Shown here: piece after piece, positions 33,803 to 43,600 of the stretch
Numbering within the stretch: the stretch's first letter is position 1
Layout: each line of letters begins with the position of its first letter
Origin: Dyadobacter pollutisoli
GTDB taxonomy: Bacteria > Bacteroidota > Bacteroidia > Cytophagales > Spirosomataceae
Length of the DNA: 64,000 bases
Assembly (NCBI RefSeq): GCF_026625565.1
Contig: NZ_CP112998.1
Coordinates: 1,490,501 to 1,554,500, forward strand
Direction: 5' to 3'
Notes under the pieces: generated by a model
What the model saw: the letters and a program-made list of their open reading frames with translations, nothing else
Told to the model about the DNA's origin: nothing
Databases searched by the model: none
Position numbers and translations under genes: made by a program

Positions 33803-34684
33803 TCAGAAAAGTGGAAGCGCCTGATTATTTCCTGCCGGTAGCTTGGTTACTGAGCTCTGGTAGTAAATATTCGATTGGCACGGGTCGGTGGTGCCAGTGA
33901 CCACGGCAGCATCTGCGGGGCGCGGCGTACAGGCCAGCGGAATGTGGCCTTCGCTTGTGAAAAGTCCGGATGTTGCGTCAAGTCCGATCCAGCCTGCTCC
34001 GGGAATAAATACTTCTGCCCAGGCATGTAAATCAACCGAGCCAATGGTGGCATCACCAATAAACTGAACCAGATAACCCGAAGCAAAGCGGCTTGCCAGG
34101 CCAAGGTGACGCATTACCTGCACCAGCAGCCAAGCTGAATCCCGACAGGCGCCCATGCCGCTTTCCAATGTTTGTTCACAGGTCTGTATGCCCGCCTGCA
34201 TTCTTTGTATGTAGCCTACATGGTTGTATATGAGCTTGTTCAGTTCAACCAAAAAGCCGATGGTGTCTCCTGTGAGCGCTCTTGCTTTTTGAACCAGGTC
34301 CGTGATCCGCGGTCCCCAGTCCAGTATTTCGGTGTAGGAAGCCAGGTCACTTTGAATCCGTGAAGGATAATAGAATGGAAAAAACCTTGCAAAATCATCC
34401 AGCAAAAAATCAAAAGGATTATATGGGTTCAATGTAGCATCCAACCTCACTTCCAGCGACATACCATTGATCGCTTCTGAGAAATCGGCCCTGGCAATAA
34501 AATTACCGAACAAATCCTGCTGCCAATGAATGTAATGGCTCGGAGGCAGGATCGTCAGCTGATAGCTGTTGATGACCGCGTGCGCATGCGCCGCTGGCCT
34601 GAGACGAAAAAGATGCGGAGAAAGAAAAACCTTCCGGTCATAAACATATTCCGTTTTGTGATAAATAGCAACCGAAAGAGACAT
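33803..34684 (-). CDS. Transglutaminase-like cysteine protease family protein
   Basis: The 293-residue cytoplasmic protein has the bacterial transglutaminase N-terminal beta domain (residues 1-150; 'YDRKVFLSPHLFRLRP') and the catalytic core. The Cys-His-Asp triad is visible: C180 in GMGACRDSAW, H220 in DLHAWAEV and D236 in GLDATSG. These proteins hydrolyse or form amide bonds in proteins or peptides. There is no signal peptide. In other genomes such genes often sit next to an alpha-E and a circularly permuted ATP-grasp gene; none is here. It is divergent from the cold-shock gene. Confidence 0.88.
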   Translation of the reverse strand: MSLSVAIYHKTEYVYDRKVFLSPHLFRLRPAAHAHAVINSYQLTILPPSHYIHWQQDLFGNFIARADFSEAINGMSLEVRLDATLNPYNPFDFLLDDFARFFPFYYPSRIQSDLASYTEILDWGPRITDLVQKARALTGDTIGFLVELNKLIYNHVGYIQRMQAGIQTCEQTLESGMGACRDSAWLLVQVMRHLGLASRFASGYLVQFIGDATIGSVDLHAWAEVFIPGAGWIGLDATSGLFTSEGHIPLACTPRPADAAVVTGTTDPCQSNIYYQSSVTKLPAGNNQALPLF

Positions 34685-34749
34685 ACCTAATAAGAGTGAA
34701 TAAAATACTGAATTTATTCAATTTAGGTAAAATATTTAGAATATTATCG

Positions 34750-34757
34750 TATATTTG
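34750..34757 (+). promoter_or_regulatory. -7 promoter element of the cold-shock gene
   Basis: TATATTTG is an exact TAnnTTTG match, 22 bp upstream of the ATG. A TTT-type -33 region lies about 20 bp upstream. Confidence 0.6.
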
Positions 34758-34779
34758 CACTCTAATTTAAAATAAAATA

Positions 34780-34971
34780 ATGCAAGAAGGAACTGTTAAA
34801 TTTTTTAATGAAACCAAAGGCTTTGGCTTCATTTCTCCTACAAATGGTGGAGACGACATTTTTGTACATTCGTCAGGTCTAAATACTGACATTCGCGAAA
34901 ACGATACTGTGTCTTACGAAGTGGAGAATGGTAGAAAAGGATTAAACGCAGTTAACGTTAGCGTTATCTGA
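34780..34971 (+). CDS. CspA-family cold-shock protein
   Basis: The 63-residue OB-fold protein binds single-stranded RNA or DNA and melts RNA structure. RNP1 KGFGFI (about 13-18) and RNP2 DIFVHSS (about 26-32) are complete, and the start MQEGTVKFFNETKGFGF is typical. It has its own promoter and terminator, so it is expressed alone. Whether it responds to cold or is constitutive cannot be told from the sequence. Confidence 0.95.
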   Translation: MQEGTVKFFNETKGFGFISPTNGGDDIFVHSSGLNTDIRENDTVSYEVENGRKGLNAVNVSVI

Positions 34972-34995
34972 TTTTTGTTCATATATCATTGTAAG

Positions 34996-35023
34996 ATCCT
35001 CCCCAACAAGGAGGATTTTTTTG
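34996..35023 (+). terminator. Intrinsic terminator of the cold-shock gene
   Basis: ATCCTCC (34996-35002) pairs with GGAGGAT (35010-35016), followed by seven T's. Confidence 0.85.
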
Positions 35024-35035
35024 TGCCTTATTGCA

Positions 35036-35076
35036 ATCTTCTCAACAGATCACCAATGCTGACCTGTTGAGAAGAT
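35036..35076. repeat. 13-bp perfect inverted repeat near the end of the sugar dehydrogenase gene
   Basis: ATCTTCTCAACAG (35036-35048) and CTGTTGAGAAGAT (35064-35076) are perfect arms around 15 nt. It lies 22 bp past the stop of the minus-strand dehydrogenase. It has no T-run on either side, so it is more likely an RNA-stabilising 3' hairpin or a binding site than a classic terminator. Confidence 0.5.
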
Positions 35077-35098
35077 GAAGCAAAATCAGTTTACATTG

Positions 35099-37939
35099 CT
35101 ACTGCTGGAAAGTAATTTTTGAAAACGAAAACAATGGCTCGATCGACTTGGCATTGTCGTTTTTGAAAACCAGGTACAAGTCATGTTTGCCTTTGGTATC
35201 GCGCAGGCTGACGTGTACGGGAGGTCTGGCAAAACGGTTGGTTGGTGCTTTCGCGGGAGTCGCTGGCTTGGCATTCTTTTTCTCGCTCTCCATTTCAGCC
35301 ATCACCTTGGCGATATCTACCTCGGGTGCCATTTCAACCTTTTGCTGACCGATAATTTCTCCGGTAGGAGAATCCAGTCTCACTTCAATCGTACCTCCCA
35401 CGCTGCCTTCGCGTTTTTGAGCGGCAGCATTCAGTTCCAATTTTTGTATTCCTGAAAGATCAATGCTTTTGAAACCCAGATAACTATTGTCAAAACTGAC
35501 TACGCTGAAACCTTGTCCGGCCACGCCCAACGCTTTTAGTTCGGCGCCTTTCACCACGGCAGCTTCCGCTGCGAAGATCTCAGGATTTCTTAGCACGATC
35601 ATTTCTTCGGTTGTTTGGGCGGGAATGGCCTTGCTGTTACCGACAGCCCGGTCGGTGAATGCCGCCCGGATCAATACCTTACCTTTTCCATTGTCACCTT
35701 TCGGGATATCGGGCGTATAGTCGCCTTTGACGGCCAATGTGCTCAGCGTTTTATCCGTACTGTTGAGAATGTACTTGACAATAACCTCCGCGTCGGCCAC
35801 TGGCAGGCTGGGATGGGCAGCCATTGCTACTTCTCCCCAAACGCCCGAGCCGCCTTCCAATACCTTTTTGACGAGCTTGTCGAGCGCGCCGTTCTGGCCT
35901 TTGTATTTATTTGAAATATCAGCAAATGAAGGGCCAACAGACTTGGTATTGGGCTGGTGGCAGACTTTGCAATCGCTTTTGCCCATGAGTACCTGCGCCA
36001 CCGCAAACTGTGTAGATGCGTCCACGCTGCGCTGGCTCTGAATGACTTCGGCGTAGTCAAAACCCTCTGAGGTGTAATCGATGCTGACCGCTACCTGCTC
36101 TGGTTTGATTTTTCCTGCCGCCAGGCTACCGTCTTCTTTGTCGTCCACATCTACCTGGTAACGAATGGGTTTGCCTGCAAAGAAAAACGTCTGATTTCCG
36201 TCCAGGTTCACCGTTACTTTGGGCGGCTCGTTACCGGCGACGACTTTCAATGACTTGCTATTGCTGGATCCTTTGGCGTCGGTAACCGTCAAAGTAGCGG
36301 TATAGACGCCGGGCTTATCGAAAGTGATTTCAGGATTAGTAGTGGTAAATGTTTTCAGGACCTTGCCTGCGCTGGCGATTTTCCAGCTGTATTTCAATGC
36401 ATCACCATCGTAATCTTTGGTTCCTTCCGATGACAGCTTGGCCTGAAAAGGCACGGTACCTCCTTTTTTGTCGGTAGCAATTTCCACTAAAGGCTTGCGG
36501 TTGCCACCATTGTATTCGATCCTGACCAATCGGGAGTTATCACTTTTTCTGAACCAGTTGCTACCGTATTCGAGAATGTAAAGGTCTCCGTCCGGCCCGA
36601 ATTTGATGTCGATCGGCTGAACCGGGTGGTAGTTAGGCAGCACACGCTCCATTGATTGGTAGTCACCTTTGTCGTCCATGCTGATAGCCATGATCCAGCC
36701 GCGGGAGAAGTCGGCGGCAATCCATTTATTCTCATAGTAAGCTGGCCACGGCCGCTTTGGATTTGTAAAATCGGCCTGGTGGTAAATGGGACCTCCAGTA
36801 GCGCTGCGAGAACCTGAGCCGACCAGCGGAAATTTCTCAGAAACACCGTAAGGATAGTAAATAAAGCTAGGCGCTGTCGGAAGAAGGTCTGTTAGTCCTG
36901 TGTTGTTAGGAGAGGTATTGACCAGGTTTTTTGGATCTTTTTTGGCAAGAGGCTTATCGGTTGCATAGTCATAAACCGGAAATGCCTGGTCATTACCCAC
37001 AAACCAAGGCCAGCCGAAGTTGCCCGGCTTTTTGGCCTGGTTCAACTCGTCATAGCCTTTTGGCCCAATCTCCGAATCTTCCCCTGCATCAGGTCCTACT
37101 TCACCCCAGTAAACGTAACCTGTTTTGCTATCGACTGCGATACGCCATGGGTTTCTATGGCCCATTGAATATATTTCCGGGCGGGTTTTGGCAGTTCCTT
37201 TCGGATAAAGATTTCCTTCGGGAATGGTGTATGGGGCGGCCCCTGCCGTGCCGTTCGGCTCCGGGTGGATCCTCAATATTTTTCCTCTCAAATCATTGGT
37301 ATTGCCGGCATGCCCCTGGTCGTCCCAGCTGCTTCTGCCCGGACGCTCGTCGGTCTGCGCGCCTTTTTGGTTACCCGTGTTGTTACCCACTGTCAGGTAA
37401 AGATTACCTGCCTTATCCCAGGTCATACCACCGCCCGTATGACAGCACACTTCACGCTGGGTTTCCACTTCGAGCAATGTCTTTTTGGAGGCTTCCACCA
37501 ACTGTCCCTCTTTTATCTCCCAACGTCCAAGTATGTGTTTTTTCTCGGTAGGGTGGGCATAGTACAGATAAATCCAGTGATTCTTCTCATAATTCGGGTC
37601 CATGGTAAAGCCCATTAACCCTTCTTCCGCCTCCCGTACCACGCCCTCTGCGCTGGTATATTTGGTATTGACGGGAATAGTCGCAATCAAGTCGGTGGAT
37701 TTGGTTACGGGGTCATATTTTTTCAGAGCCCCTTTTCTTTCAATAATGTAGGCGGTACCATCTTTCATCACTTCAAAAACCATAGGCTCATCCAGGTTAT
37801 CGGCAATGACAACAGGCGTAAATCTGCTCTCATCAGGTTTGGGGGTAGTGTCCTGTAAAGTGAAAGAGGCCAGGGAGACTGCACAAAGGGTTGCTGCCAG
37901 CCGGATTGAGCTGGACCTGGGTACGGAGAATTTTATCAT
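35099..37939 (-). CDS. Secreted PQQ-type sugar dehydrogenase with PKD, cytochrome c and carbohydrate-binding domains
   Basis: The 946-residue exported protein has four parts. Residues ~35-490 are a soluble glucose/sorbosone dehydrogenase propeller ('GTAYIIERKGALKKYDP', 'HTGGGMTWDKAGNLYLTVGNN', 'GHRNPWRIAVD'). Residues ~495-585 form a PKD domain ('GTKDYDGDALKYSWKIASAG', 'PGVYTATLTVTDAKG'). A cytochrome c domain follows with heme site SDCKVCHQPN near residues 656-660. The last ~170 residues contain a CBM6-like carbohydrate-binding beta-sandwich ('IEVRLDSPTGEIIG', then 'HDLYLVFKND'). It should oxidise a sugar while bound to polysaccharide and pass electrons to its heme. Similar proteins with an added ThuA domain exist; here that domain is absent. 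Confidence 0.9.
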   Translation of the reverse strand: MIKFSVPRSSSIRLAATLCAVSLASFTLQDTTPKPDESRFTPVVIADNLDEPMVFEVMKDGTAYIIERKGALKKYDPVTKSTDLIATIPVNTKYTSAEGVVREAEEGLMGFTMDPNYEKNHWIYLYYAHPTEKKHILGRWEIKEGQLVEASKKTLLEVETQREVCCHTGGGMTWDKAGNLYLTVGNNTGNQKGAQTDERPGRSSWDDQGHAGNTNDLRGKILRIHPEPNGTAGAAPYTIPEGNLYPKGTAKTRPEIYSMGHRNPWRIAVDSKTGYVYWGEVGPDAGEDSEIGPKGYDELNQAKKPGNFGWPWFVGNDQAFPVYDYATDKPLAKKDPKNLVNTSPNNTGLTDLLPTAPSFIYYPYGVSEKFPLVGSGSRSATGGPIYHQADFTNPKRPWPAYYENKWIAADFSRGWIMAISMDDKGDYQSMERVLPNYHPVQPIDIKFGPDGDLYILEYGSNWFRKSDNSRLVRIEYNGGNRKPLVEIATDKKGGTVPFQAKLSSEGTKDYDGDALKYSWKIASAGKVLKTFTTTNPEITFDKPGVYTATLTVTDAKGSSNSKSLKVVAGNEPPKVTVNLDGNQTFFFAGKPIRYQVDVDDKEDGSLAAGKIKPEQVAVSIDYTSEGFDYAEVIQSQRSVDASTQFAVAQVLMGKSDCKVCHQPNTKSVGPSFADISNKYKGQNGALDKLVKKVLEGGSGVWGEVAMAAHPSLPVADAEVIVKYILNSTDKTLSTLAVKGDYTPDIPKGDNGKGKVLIRAAFTDRAVGNSKAIPAQTTEEMIVLRNPEIFAAEAAVVKGAELKALGVAGQGFSVVSFDNSYLGFKSIDLSGIQKLELNAAAQKREGSVGGTIEVRLDSPTGEIIGQQKVEMAPEVDIAKVMAEMESEKKNAKPATPAKAPTNRFARPPVHVSLRDTKGKHDLYLVFKNDNAKSIEPLFSFSKITFQQ

Positions 37940-38060
37940 AAGGTTGAAAACGGTTAGGTCGATCTTGTGGTAATATTGTGAAAAAATTGATCAAAACAAA
38001 GGGCATTTGGAGCCAGGTGAATTTATGTCGCTGCCAGAAATTAGTCGGTGAATACAGCAG

Positions 38061-38099
38061 TAAAAAACGACCGGATATGGATTACTATATTCGGTCGTT
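38061..38099 (-). terminator. Minus-strand terminator in front of the SGNH hydrolase gene
   Basis: AACGACCG (38066-38073) and CGGTCGTT (38092-38099) pair, extended by ATAT/ATAT inner arms. On the minus strand the stem is followed by six T's (38067-38062); on the plus strand it is not. It therefore stops leftward transcription. The only leftward gene upstream of it is the DUF4468 gene at 38949-39506, across the whole SGNH gene. Confidence 0.6.
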
Positions 38100-38117
38100 A
38101 ATGCAATCCAATCATTC

Positions 38118-38945
38118 ATGAAAAAATTTGTCCTGCTCCTTTTAATCGTTTTAGTTTTCAATGGTGCTGCCCGCCGGAAAATCACCTGGGTGGCCATCGG
38201 CGATTCGATCACCTACCTGAATGATCACCAGAATGAAACCGGAAACCGCGTCACAAAAGGTTACCTGACATTGATCTCCGAAAAATATCCCCGTGTGCAG
38301 TACATCAACCAGGGGCATAACGGATGGACATCTATTAATATCGCCGATAAAATTGAGTCGCTTAATCTTGTAAAAGCCGATGTGTACACGGTTTTTCTGG
38401 GTACCAACGACTGGTGGCAAGGCCGGGCGCTGGGTACTATTGCCGATTTTGAAGAGAATAAGGGTACCGGTACAGTTTACGGCGCTTTCCGGATCATTAC
38501 CGATAAATTAAAACTGCTCAACAAAAAAGCGAAGATCATTCTCATTACGCCCATGCAGCGCGGGGATTTTGTCTATATCAATAGTTCAAAAAACAATGCT
38601 TACGGCTCCTATAAGCCTAAAAAGGAGCAGAATCTCGAACAATTTGCCGACGCGGTGGTCGCCATCGGCAAGCACGAGAAATTTCCCGTCGTCGATCTTT
38701 ACCATGACAGCGGCATTGACCTGAACAATATGGTGAATTTTAAGAAACTCAAAGATCCGCAGACAGGTAATTACAAAAACTACACGTATCCGGAGTACAC
38801 ATCGATTCCTTTTAATCCGGAAACCGATCAATATCCTTATCCGGTAGAAGCTAGTAATATGACTTACGACGGGTTGCATCCTTCCGACAAAGGTTACGAG
38901 GTGATCGCCGAGATGCTGATTAAAAAATGGAAAGGGCTAAAATAA
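38118..38945 (+). CDS. Exported SGNH/GDSL hydrolase (esterase or acetylxylan esterase-like)
   Basis: The 275-residue protein has a signal peptide (MKKFVLLLLIVLVFNGA). Block I AIGDSIT contains the nucleophile S30; block III VFLGTNDWW supplies the oxyanion Asn; block V DGLHPS gives D251 and H254. It should hydrolyse ester bonds, perhaps O-acetyl groups on sugars. Its 3' end is only 3 bp from the convergent DUF4468 gene, leaving no room for terminators between them. Confidence 0.9.
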   Translation: MKKFVLLLLIVLVFNGAARRKITWVAIGDSITYLNDHQNETGNRVTKGYLTLISEKYPRVQYINQGHNGWTSINIADKIESLNLVKADVYTVFLGTNDWWQGRALGTIADFEENKGTGTVYGAFRIITDKLKLLNKKAKIILITPMQRGDFVYINSSKNNAYGSYKPKKEQNLEQFADAVVAIGKHEKFPVVDLYHDSGIDLNNMVNFKKLKDPQTGNYKNYTYPEYTSIPFNPETDQYPYPVEASNMTYDGLHPSDKGYEVIAEMLIKKWKGLK

Positions 38946-38948
38946 CAC

Positions 38949-39506
38949 CTAGTGACTGTCTTTGGCCGTAACCGACACCTTCAGACTGCCAAGCAGGTTG
39001 TACATCGCGTTGTTGATGGCCTCATTACCGGCTTTGGCAAGCTGGAGTGCTTCTTGTGCTACTGATTTCTTTTTTCGGTTCGTTTCAGTTTTTACTGCTA
39101 TTTCCTTGGCGGTGATCATGTCATTCTCTCTTGCACCGAGCCTGGCCGGGCTGCGTAGGGTCGATATCCCGTCGAGCTTTGATATTTTGGCCATGTACAT
39201 AGTATCCCTACATTCGATAGACAGGTCAAATCGCACGTATTCGTAAAGGGGATGTGATACCGGCACGTAGCTTGTAATGAGTAGCCTACCTATTTCCTGG
39301 CTGTCGCCTGTGACCGCGTTTTCATAGTTTCCAAAAGTCTTACTGACCCATTCCTGCGCCTTTTTATAAATTTCCATTTTACTCAGTTCGGGCTTTCCTG
39401 AGTCGGAATACAAGATATTTTTTTCGCTGTCCATTGGAAGAAAACCGTCCTGGGCGAATGTCTGATAAGCGAAGAAAGTAAAAAGGAATAAGATGATATA
39501 TTTCAA
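38949..39506 (-). CDS. DUF4468 domain-containing exported protein
   Basis: The 185-residue protein has a signal peptide ending TFAQ. The next ~110 residues match the DUF4468 pattern ('KMEIYKKAQEWVSKTFG', 'VRFDLSIECRD'), a TBP-like fold common in Bacteroidota with unknown function. The C-terminal part (about 130-175) is helical and Lys/Ala-rich. It is transcribed toward the SGNH hydrolase gene; the first minus-strand terminator lies beyond that gene. Confidence 0.82.
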   Translation of the reverse strand: MKYIILFLFTFFAYQTFAQDGFLPMDSEKNILYSDSGKPELSKMEIYKKAQEWVSKTFGNYENAVTGDSQEIGRLLITSYVPVSHPLYEYVRFDLSIECRDTMYMAKISKLDGISTLRSPARLGARENDMITAKEIAVKTETNRKKKSVAQEALQLAKAGNEAINNAMYNLLGSLKVSVTAKDSH

Positions 39507-39641
39507 GACTTCGGGAAAATTGTTTTGGGGGGCAAATATAGTTGAAAACCTTTTTAATGGAGTGAATGGGTTTTGCCTATGGTTTTAGTTTTAAAAATCA
39601 TTTTAATGGATTAATTTTAAATACACTAAACTCAGCAGGTT

Positions 39642-39995
39642 ATGACTCAACTGACAAAAATTTCACTGGCACTTGCGTTCTTTTTTTGCGCATCTTTTAC
39701 TTTTTTACATCACGGCTGGGCAGATTATGACCAGACCAAACCAACGGATTTTGAGACAAAAATCGAAGAATCTATTTATGAAAATCCCCACGTGTTGGCG
39801 AAGGTAAAGTATAAAAAAGAGCTCATTACTGTCTTTCTGGCGCCGACAAGCCGTATGACTGATCGTGGGTTGACTGCCGATATGATCACAAAAGGAACAT
39901 CAGTAAGGCTGGTTGCCTATCCGCACAAAACAGAAAAAAATGAGATGCGTGCCGAGCGGATATTTGTTGGCGGCAAGAAATTTGAACTGCGTTAA
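39642..39995 (+). CDS. DUF6152-like small exported protein
   Basis: The 117-residue protein has a signal peptide followed at once by FLHHGWADYD, the His-His motif of DUF6152, and 'ENPHVLAKVKY', its second conserved motif. These proteins are small periplasmic beta domains of unknown function; the paired His could bind a metal. It overlaps the next gene by one base (TAATG), so the two are translationally coupled. A known DUF6152-DUF6644 pairing supports a shared role. Confidence 0.78.
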   Translation: MTQLTKISLALAFFFCASFTFLHHGWADYDQTKPTDFETKIEESIYENPHVLAKVKYKKELITVFLAPTSRMTDRGLTADMITKGTSVRLVAYPHKTEKNEMRAERIFVGGKKFELR

Positions 39996-40474
39996 TGGTG
40001 CTTGAAAATCTTGAATGGCTGGAAAAAAGCTCTTGGGCTGTCGGTATCAGGCAGTCCTTGTGGCTTTATCCGGCTTTGGAAATTGTACATATTATTGGAA
40101 TTGTGATGCTGGTAGGGGCTGCATTCCTTTTCGATCTGCGGCTGCTGGGTTATTCCAAAAACCTTCCGGTTACGGGTCTGGCCAGGCATTTGCTACCATG
40201 GTCGCAGCGGGGCCTTATCCTGATCATTCCGTCTGGTATTTTACTATTTATCACCAATGCGAAAGCCTTGGGAACTGACTTTACATTTTGGCTGAAAATG
40301 ACCTTGCTGGCAGTAGCAGCATTGAATGTCTTTATCTTCCATCAGTTTATCTATAAGAAGCAGGGCAATACACAAACCGCGCAAGAACTTCCTGTGTCCT
40401 CCAAATTATCAGCCTTTGTATCCATTATCGTGTGGATTGCCATCATCGCCTGCGGACGTTTGTTGGCATATTAG
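39995..40474 (+). CDS. DUF6644-like four-TM membrane protein
   Basis: The 159-residue inner-membrane protein has four hydrophobic segments. Its starting motif 'SLWLYPALEIVHIIGIVMLVG' and central GLILIIPSGILLFITNA match DUF6644, a cytochrome b561-like helical family. A conserved His (EIVHIIG) in the first helix and FHQF in the third could bind heme or metal (inference). It is coupled to the DUF6152 gene by a one-base overlap. Confidence 0.78.
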   Translation: MVLENLEWLEKSSWAVGIRQSLWLYPALEIVHIIGIVMLVGAAFLFDLRLLGYSKNLPVTGLARHLLPWSQRGLILIIPSGILLFITNAKALGTDFTFWLKMTLLAVAALNVFIFHQFIYKKQGNTQTAQELPVSSKLSAFVSIIVWIAIIACGRLLAY

Positions 40475-40595
40475 GGTTGAAAGTTAACCGAGTTCAGAAA
40501 TTCACCTTTCTCAGGAACAACACAGTATCGTTCGACTGTTACATATAGAGAATGCAATTTTTATCCTTCAAATGGGCATCGGGGAAAAATTAAAT

Positions 40596-40603
40596 TACCT
40601 TTG
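40596..40603 (+). promoter_or_regulatory. -7 promoter element of purL
   Basis: TACCTTTG is an exact TAnnTTTG match, 17 bp before the ATG, giving a leader of about 10 nt. No PurR-like or purine riboswitch sequence was seen in this short leader. Confidence 0.6.
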
Positions 40604-40620
40604 CACCATAAAACGATACC

Positions 40621-43600
40621 ATGATTTACTTCTTCGCCGACGATCACAACACAGTTTTTGCATTACAAATAGAGCGAACGCTCACAGCCTCAGATACTTC
40701 AAAATTAACATGGCTGTTTGGTGGTGCGCAACTTCAAAGCCAAACCACAATTGCTGATTTCTTTGTTGGCCCCCGCGCTGCCATGATCACGCCGTGGAGT
40801 ACCAATGCGGTTGAAATCACCCAGAATATGGACATTCAGGGTATTATCCGTATCGAGGAATTTAAGCGGGTTGAAGCGGATTTTACGGACTTCGATCCGA
40901 TGCTTTCGCAAAAATACAGCGAGCTTAACCAGGAAATTTACACGATTAGCATTCAGCCGGAATCCATTCTGGAAATTGCTGACATTGCTGCTTATAACAA
41001 AGAAGAAGGGCTTTCCCTTAGCGATGAGGAGGTCGACTATCTAAATAAACTGGCTGAAAAACTAGGCCGGAAATTAACGGATTCGGAGGTTTTTGGTTTT
41101 TCACAGGTCAACTCTGAGCACTGCCGTCATAAGATCTTCAACGGTACCTTTGTCATTGACGGTGAGGAGCAGCCTATATCGCTCTTTAAATTGATCCGCA
41201 AGACTTCGGAAACGAATCCTAACTCCATTGTTTCGGCATATAAGGACAATGTGGCTTTTGTAAAAGGCCCTGTTGTTCAGCAATTCGCGCCGAAACGGCC
41301 GGATGTTCCTGAATTTTACGAAATAAAGGATTTTGAATCAGTACTGTCGCTGAAAGCGGAAACGCATAATTTCCCAACCACAGTAGAACCATTCAATGGC
41401 GCAGCCACTGGTTCAGGCGGAGAAATCCGTGACAGGCTTGCTGGCGGGCAAGGTTCATTACCTCTGGCCGGAACCGCCGTTTATATGACCGCGCTTTCCC
41501 GCCTGGAAGAAAATCGTCCATGGGAAAAAGGTGTTGAAGAAAGGCAATGGTTGTATCAAACCCCAATGGATATCCTCATTAAGGCTTCCAATGGCGCTAC
41601 GGATTTTGGTAACAAATTCGGTCAGCCATTGATCGTCGGATCTGTGCTTACTTTCGAACATGAAGAAGAAGGCCGCAAGCTGGGTTATGACAAGGTGATC
41701 ATGCAAGCTGGCGGTATTGGTTACGGAAAAGCAGATCAGGCTAAAAAAGAGAAGCCGCAGATCGACGATAAAATAGTAGTATTAGGCGGTGAGAATTACC
41801 GGATCGGAATGGGTGGTGCCGCTGTTTCTTCGGCTGACACAGGCGCATTTGGATCTGGCATAGAGCTGAATGCGATCCAGCGTTCAAATCCTGAAATGCA
41901 GAAGCGTGTGGCCAATGCGGTTCGCGGAATGGTGGAGAGCGGAAACAACACGATCGTTTCTATTCACGACCATGGTGCGGGTGGCCATTTAAACTGTTTG
42001 TCTGAACTGGTCGAGGAAACCGGTGGTAATATTGATCTGGATAAATTGCCGGTAGGTGACCCGACACTTTCGGCCAAGGAAATCATCGGTAACGAATCCC
42101 AGGAACGTATGGGATTAGTGATCAGCAAGGAGAACATTGAAACTTTACAGAAAATCGCTGACAGGGAAAGGGCTCCGATGTATACAGTCGGTAATGTGAC
42201 GGGCAATCACCGGTTTACATTTGAGTCTGCGAAAACAGGCGCCAAACCGATGGACCTGAAAATGGACGACATGTTTGGCAGTTCTCCGAAGGTGGTGATG
42301 AATGATAAAACGGTTGAGAGAAATTATCAGCCGGTCCAATATGAGATTGCCAAACTTCACCAATATCTGGAACAGTTGCTGCAACTGGAAGCTGTTGCCA
42401 GCAAAGATTGGCTTACCAACAAGGTAGACCGCTGCGTGGGTGGCCATGTTGCCAAACAGCAATGTGCTGGTCCGTTGCAATTACCGCTGAATAATGTGGG
42501 AGTAATGGCCCTTGATTTTCAGGGAAAAGACGGCATCGCTACCTCGATAGGCCACGCACCACTTTCAGCGTTGATCGATCCGGCAGCAGGTAGCCGTAAT
42601 GCGATTGCAGAATCGCTTTCCAATATTGTATGGGCGCCTCTCAAAGATGGACTGACCAGTGTGTCACTTTCAGCAAACTGGATGTGGGCTTGTAAAAATG
42701 AGGGCGAAGATGCGCGTTTATACAAAGCCGTGAAAGCTTGCTCGGAGTTTGCGATTGGCCTGGGGATCAACATTCCTACGGGTAAAGATTCGCTTTCTAT
42801 GAAGCAGAAATACAAAGGCGACGAGGTGATCGCGCCGGGCACGGTGATTATTTCCGCGGCCGGACATTGCGATGACATTACCGCGGTCGTGGAGCCGGTT
42901 TTGAAGAAAAGTGGCGGTGCGATCTACTACATTAACCTTTCAGGAGATACCTATAAACTGGGCGGCTCATCATTTGCCCAGATATTGAATAAAATTGGTT
43001 CTGAAACACCTGATATTCAGGATGCGGCTCAGTTTAAAACCACTTTTAATACCGTTCAAGAACTCATTAAGGCAGGTAAAATTCAGGCAGGTCATGACAT
43101 CGGAAGCGGTGGTTTGATCACTACGCTGTTGGAAATGTGTTTTGCAGATCGTGGTCTGGGCGCTACTATTGATCTTTCCGGACTAGGTGAGCAGGATATC
43201 ATTGAAAAGCTTTTTGCTGAAAATATCGCTATCGTGTTCCAGGCCGACGAGTCGGCTGAGGCAGTTTTGACAGCGAATGATGTTGCTTTTAGCAAAATTG
43301 GAACTGTAAATCTGGCCGCTACGCTGGTAATAAAAGATTCAAGCAACAGCTGGGATTTTGACATCGAACATTTACGTGATGTCTGGTTTAAAACGTCCTA
43401 CCTGCTTGACAAAAAACAAACCAAACCAGCACTAGCGAAGGAGCGTTTCGATCATTATAAAAACCACCTGCTTCGTTATAAATTTCCTGCACAATACGAC
43501 GGAAAGAAACCTGTTATCGATGCTTCCAAACCAAGACCAAAAGCAGCGGTACTTCGCGAAAAAGGTAGTAATTCAGAAAGAGAATTGGCCAATGCAATGT

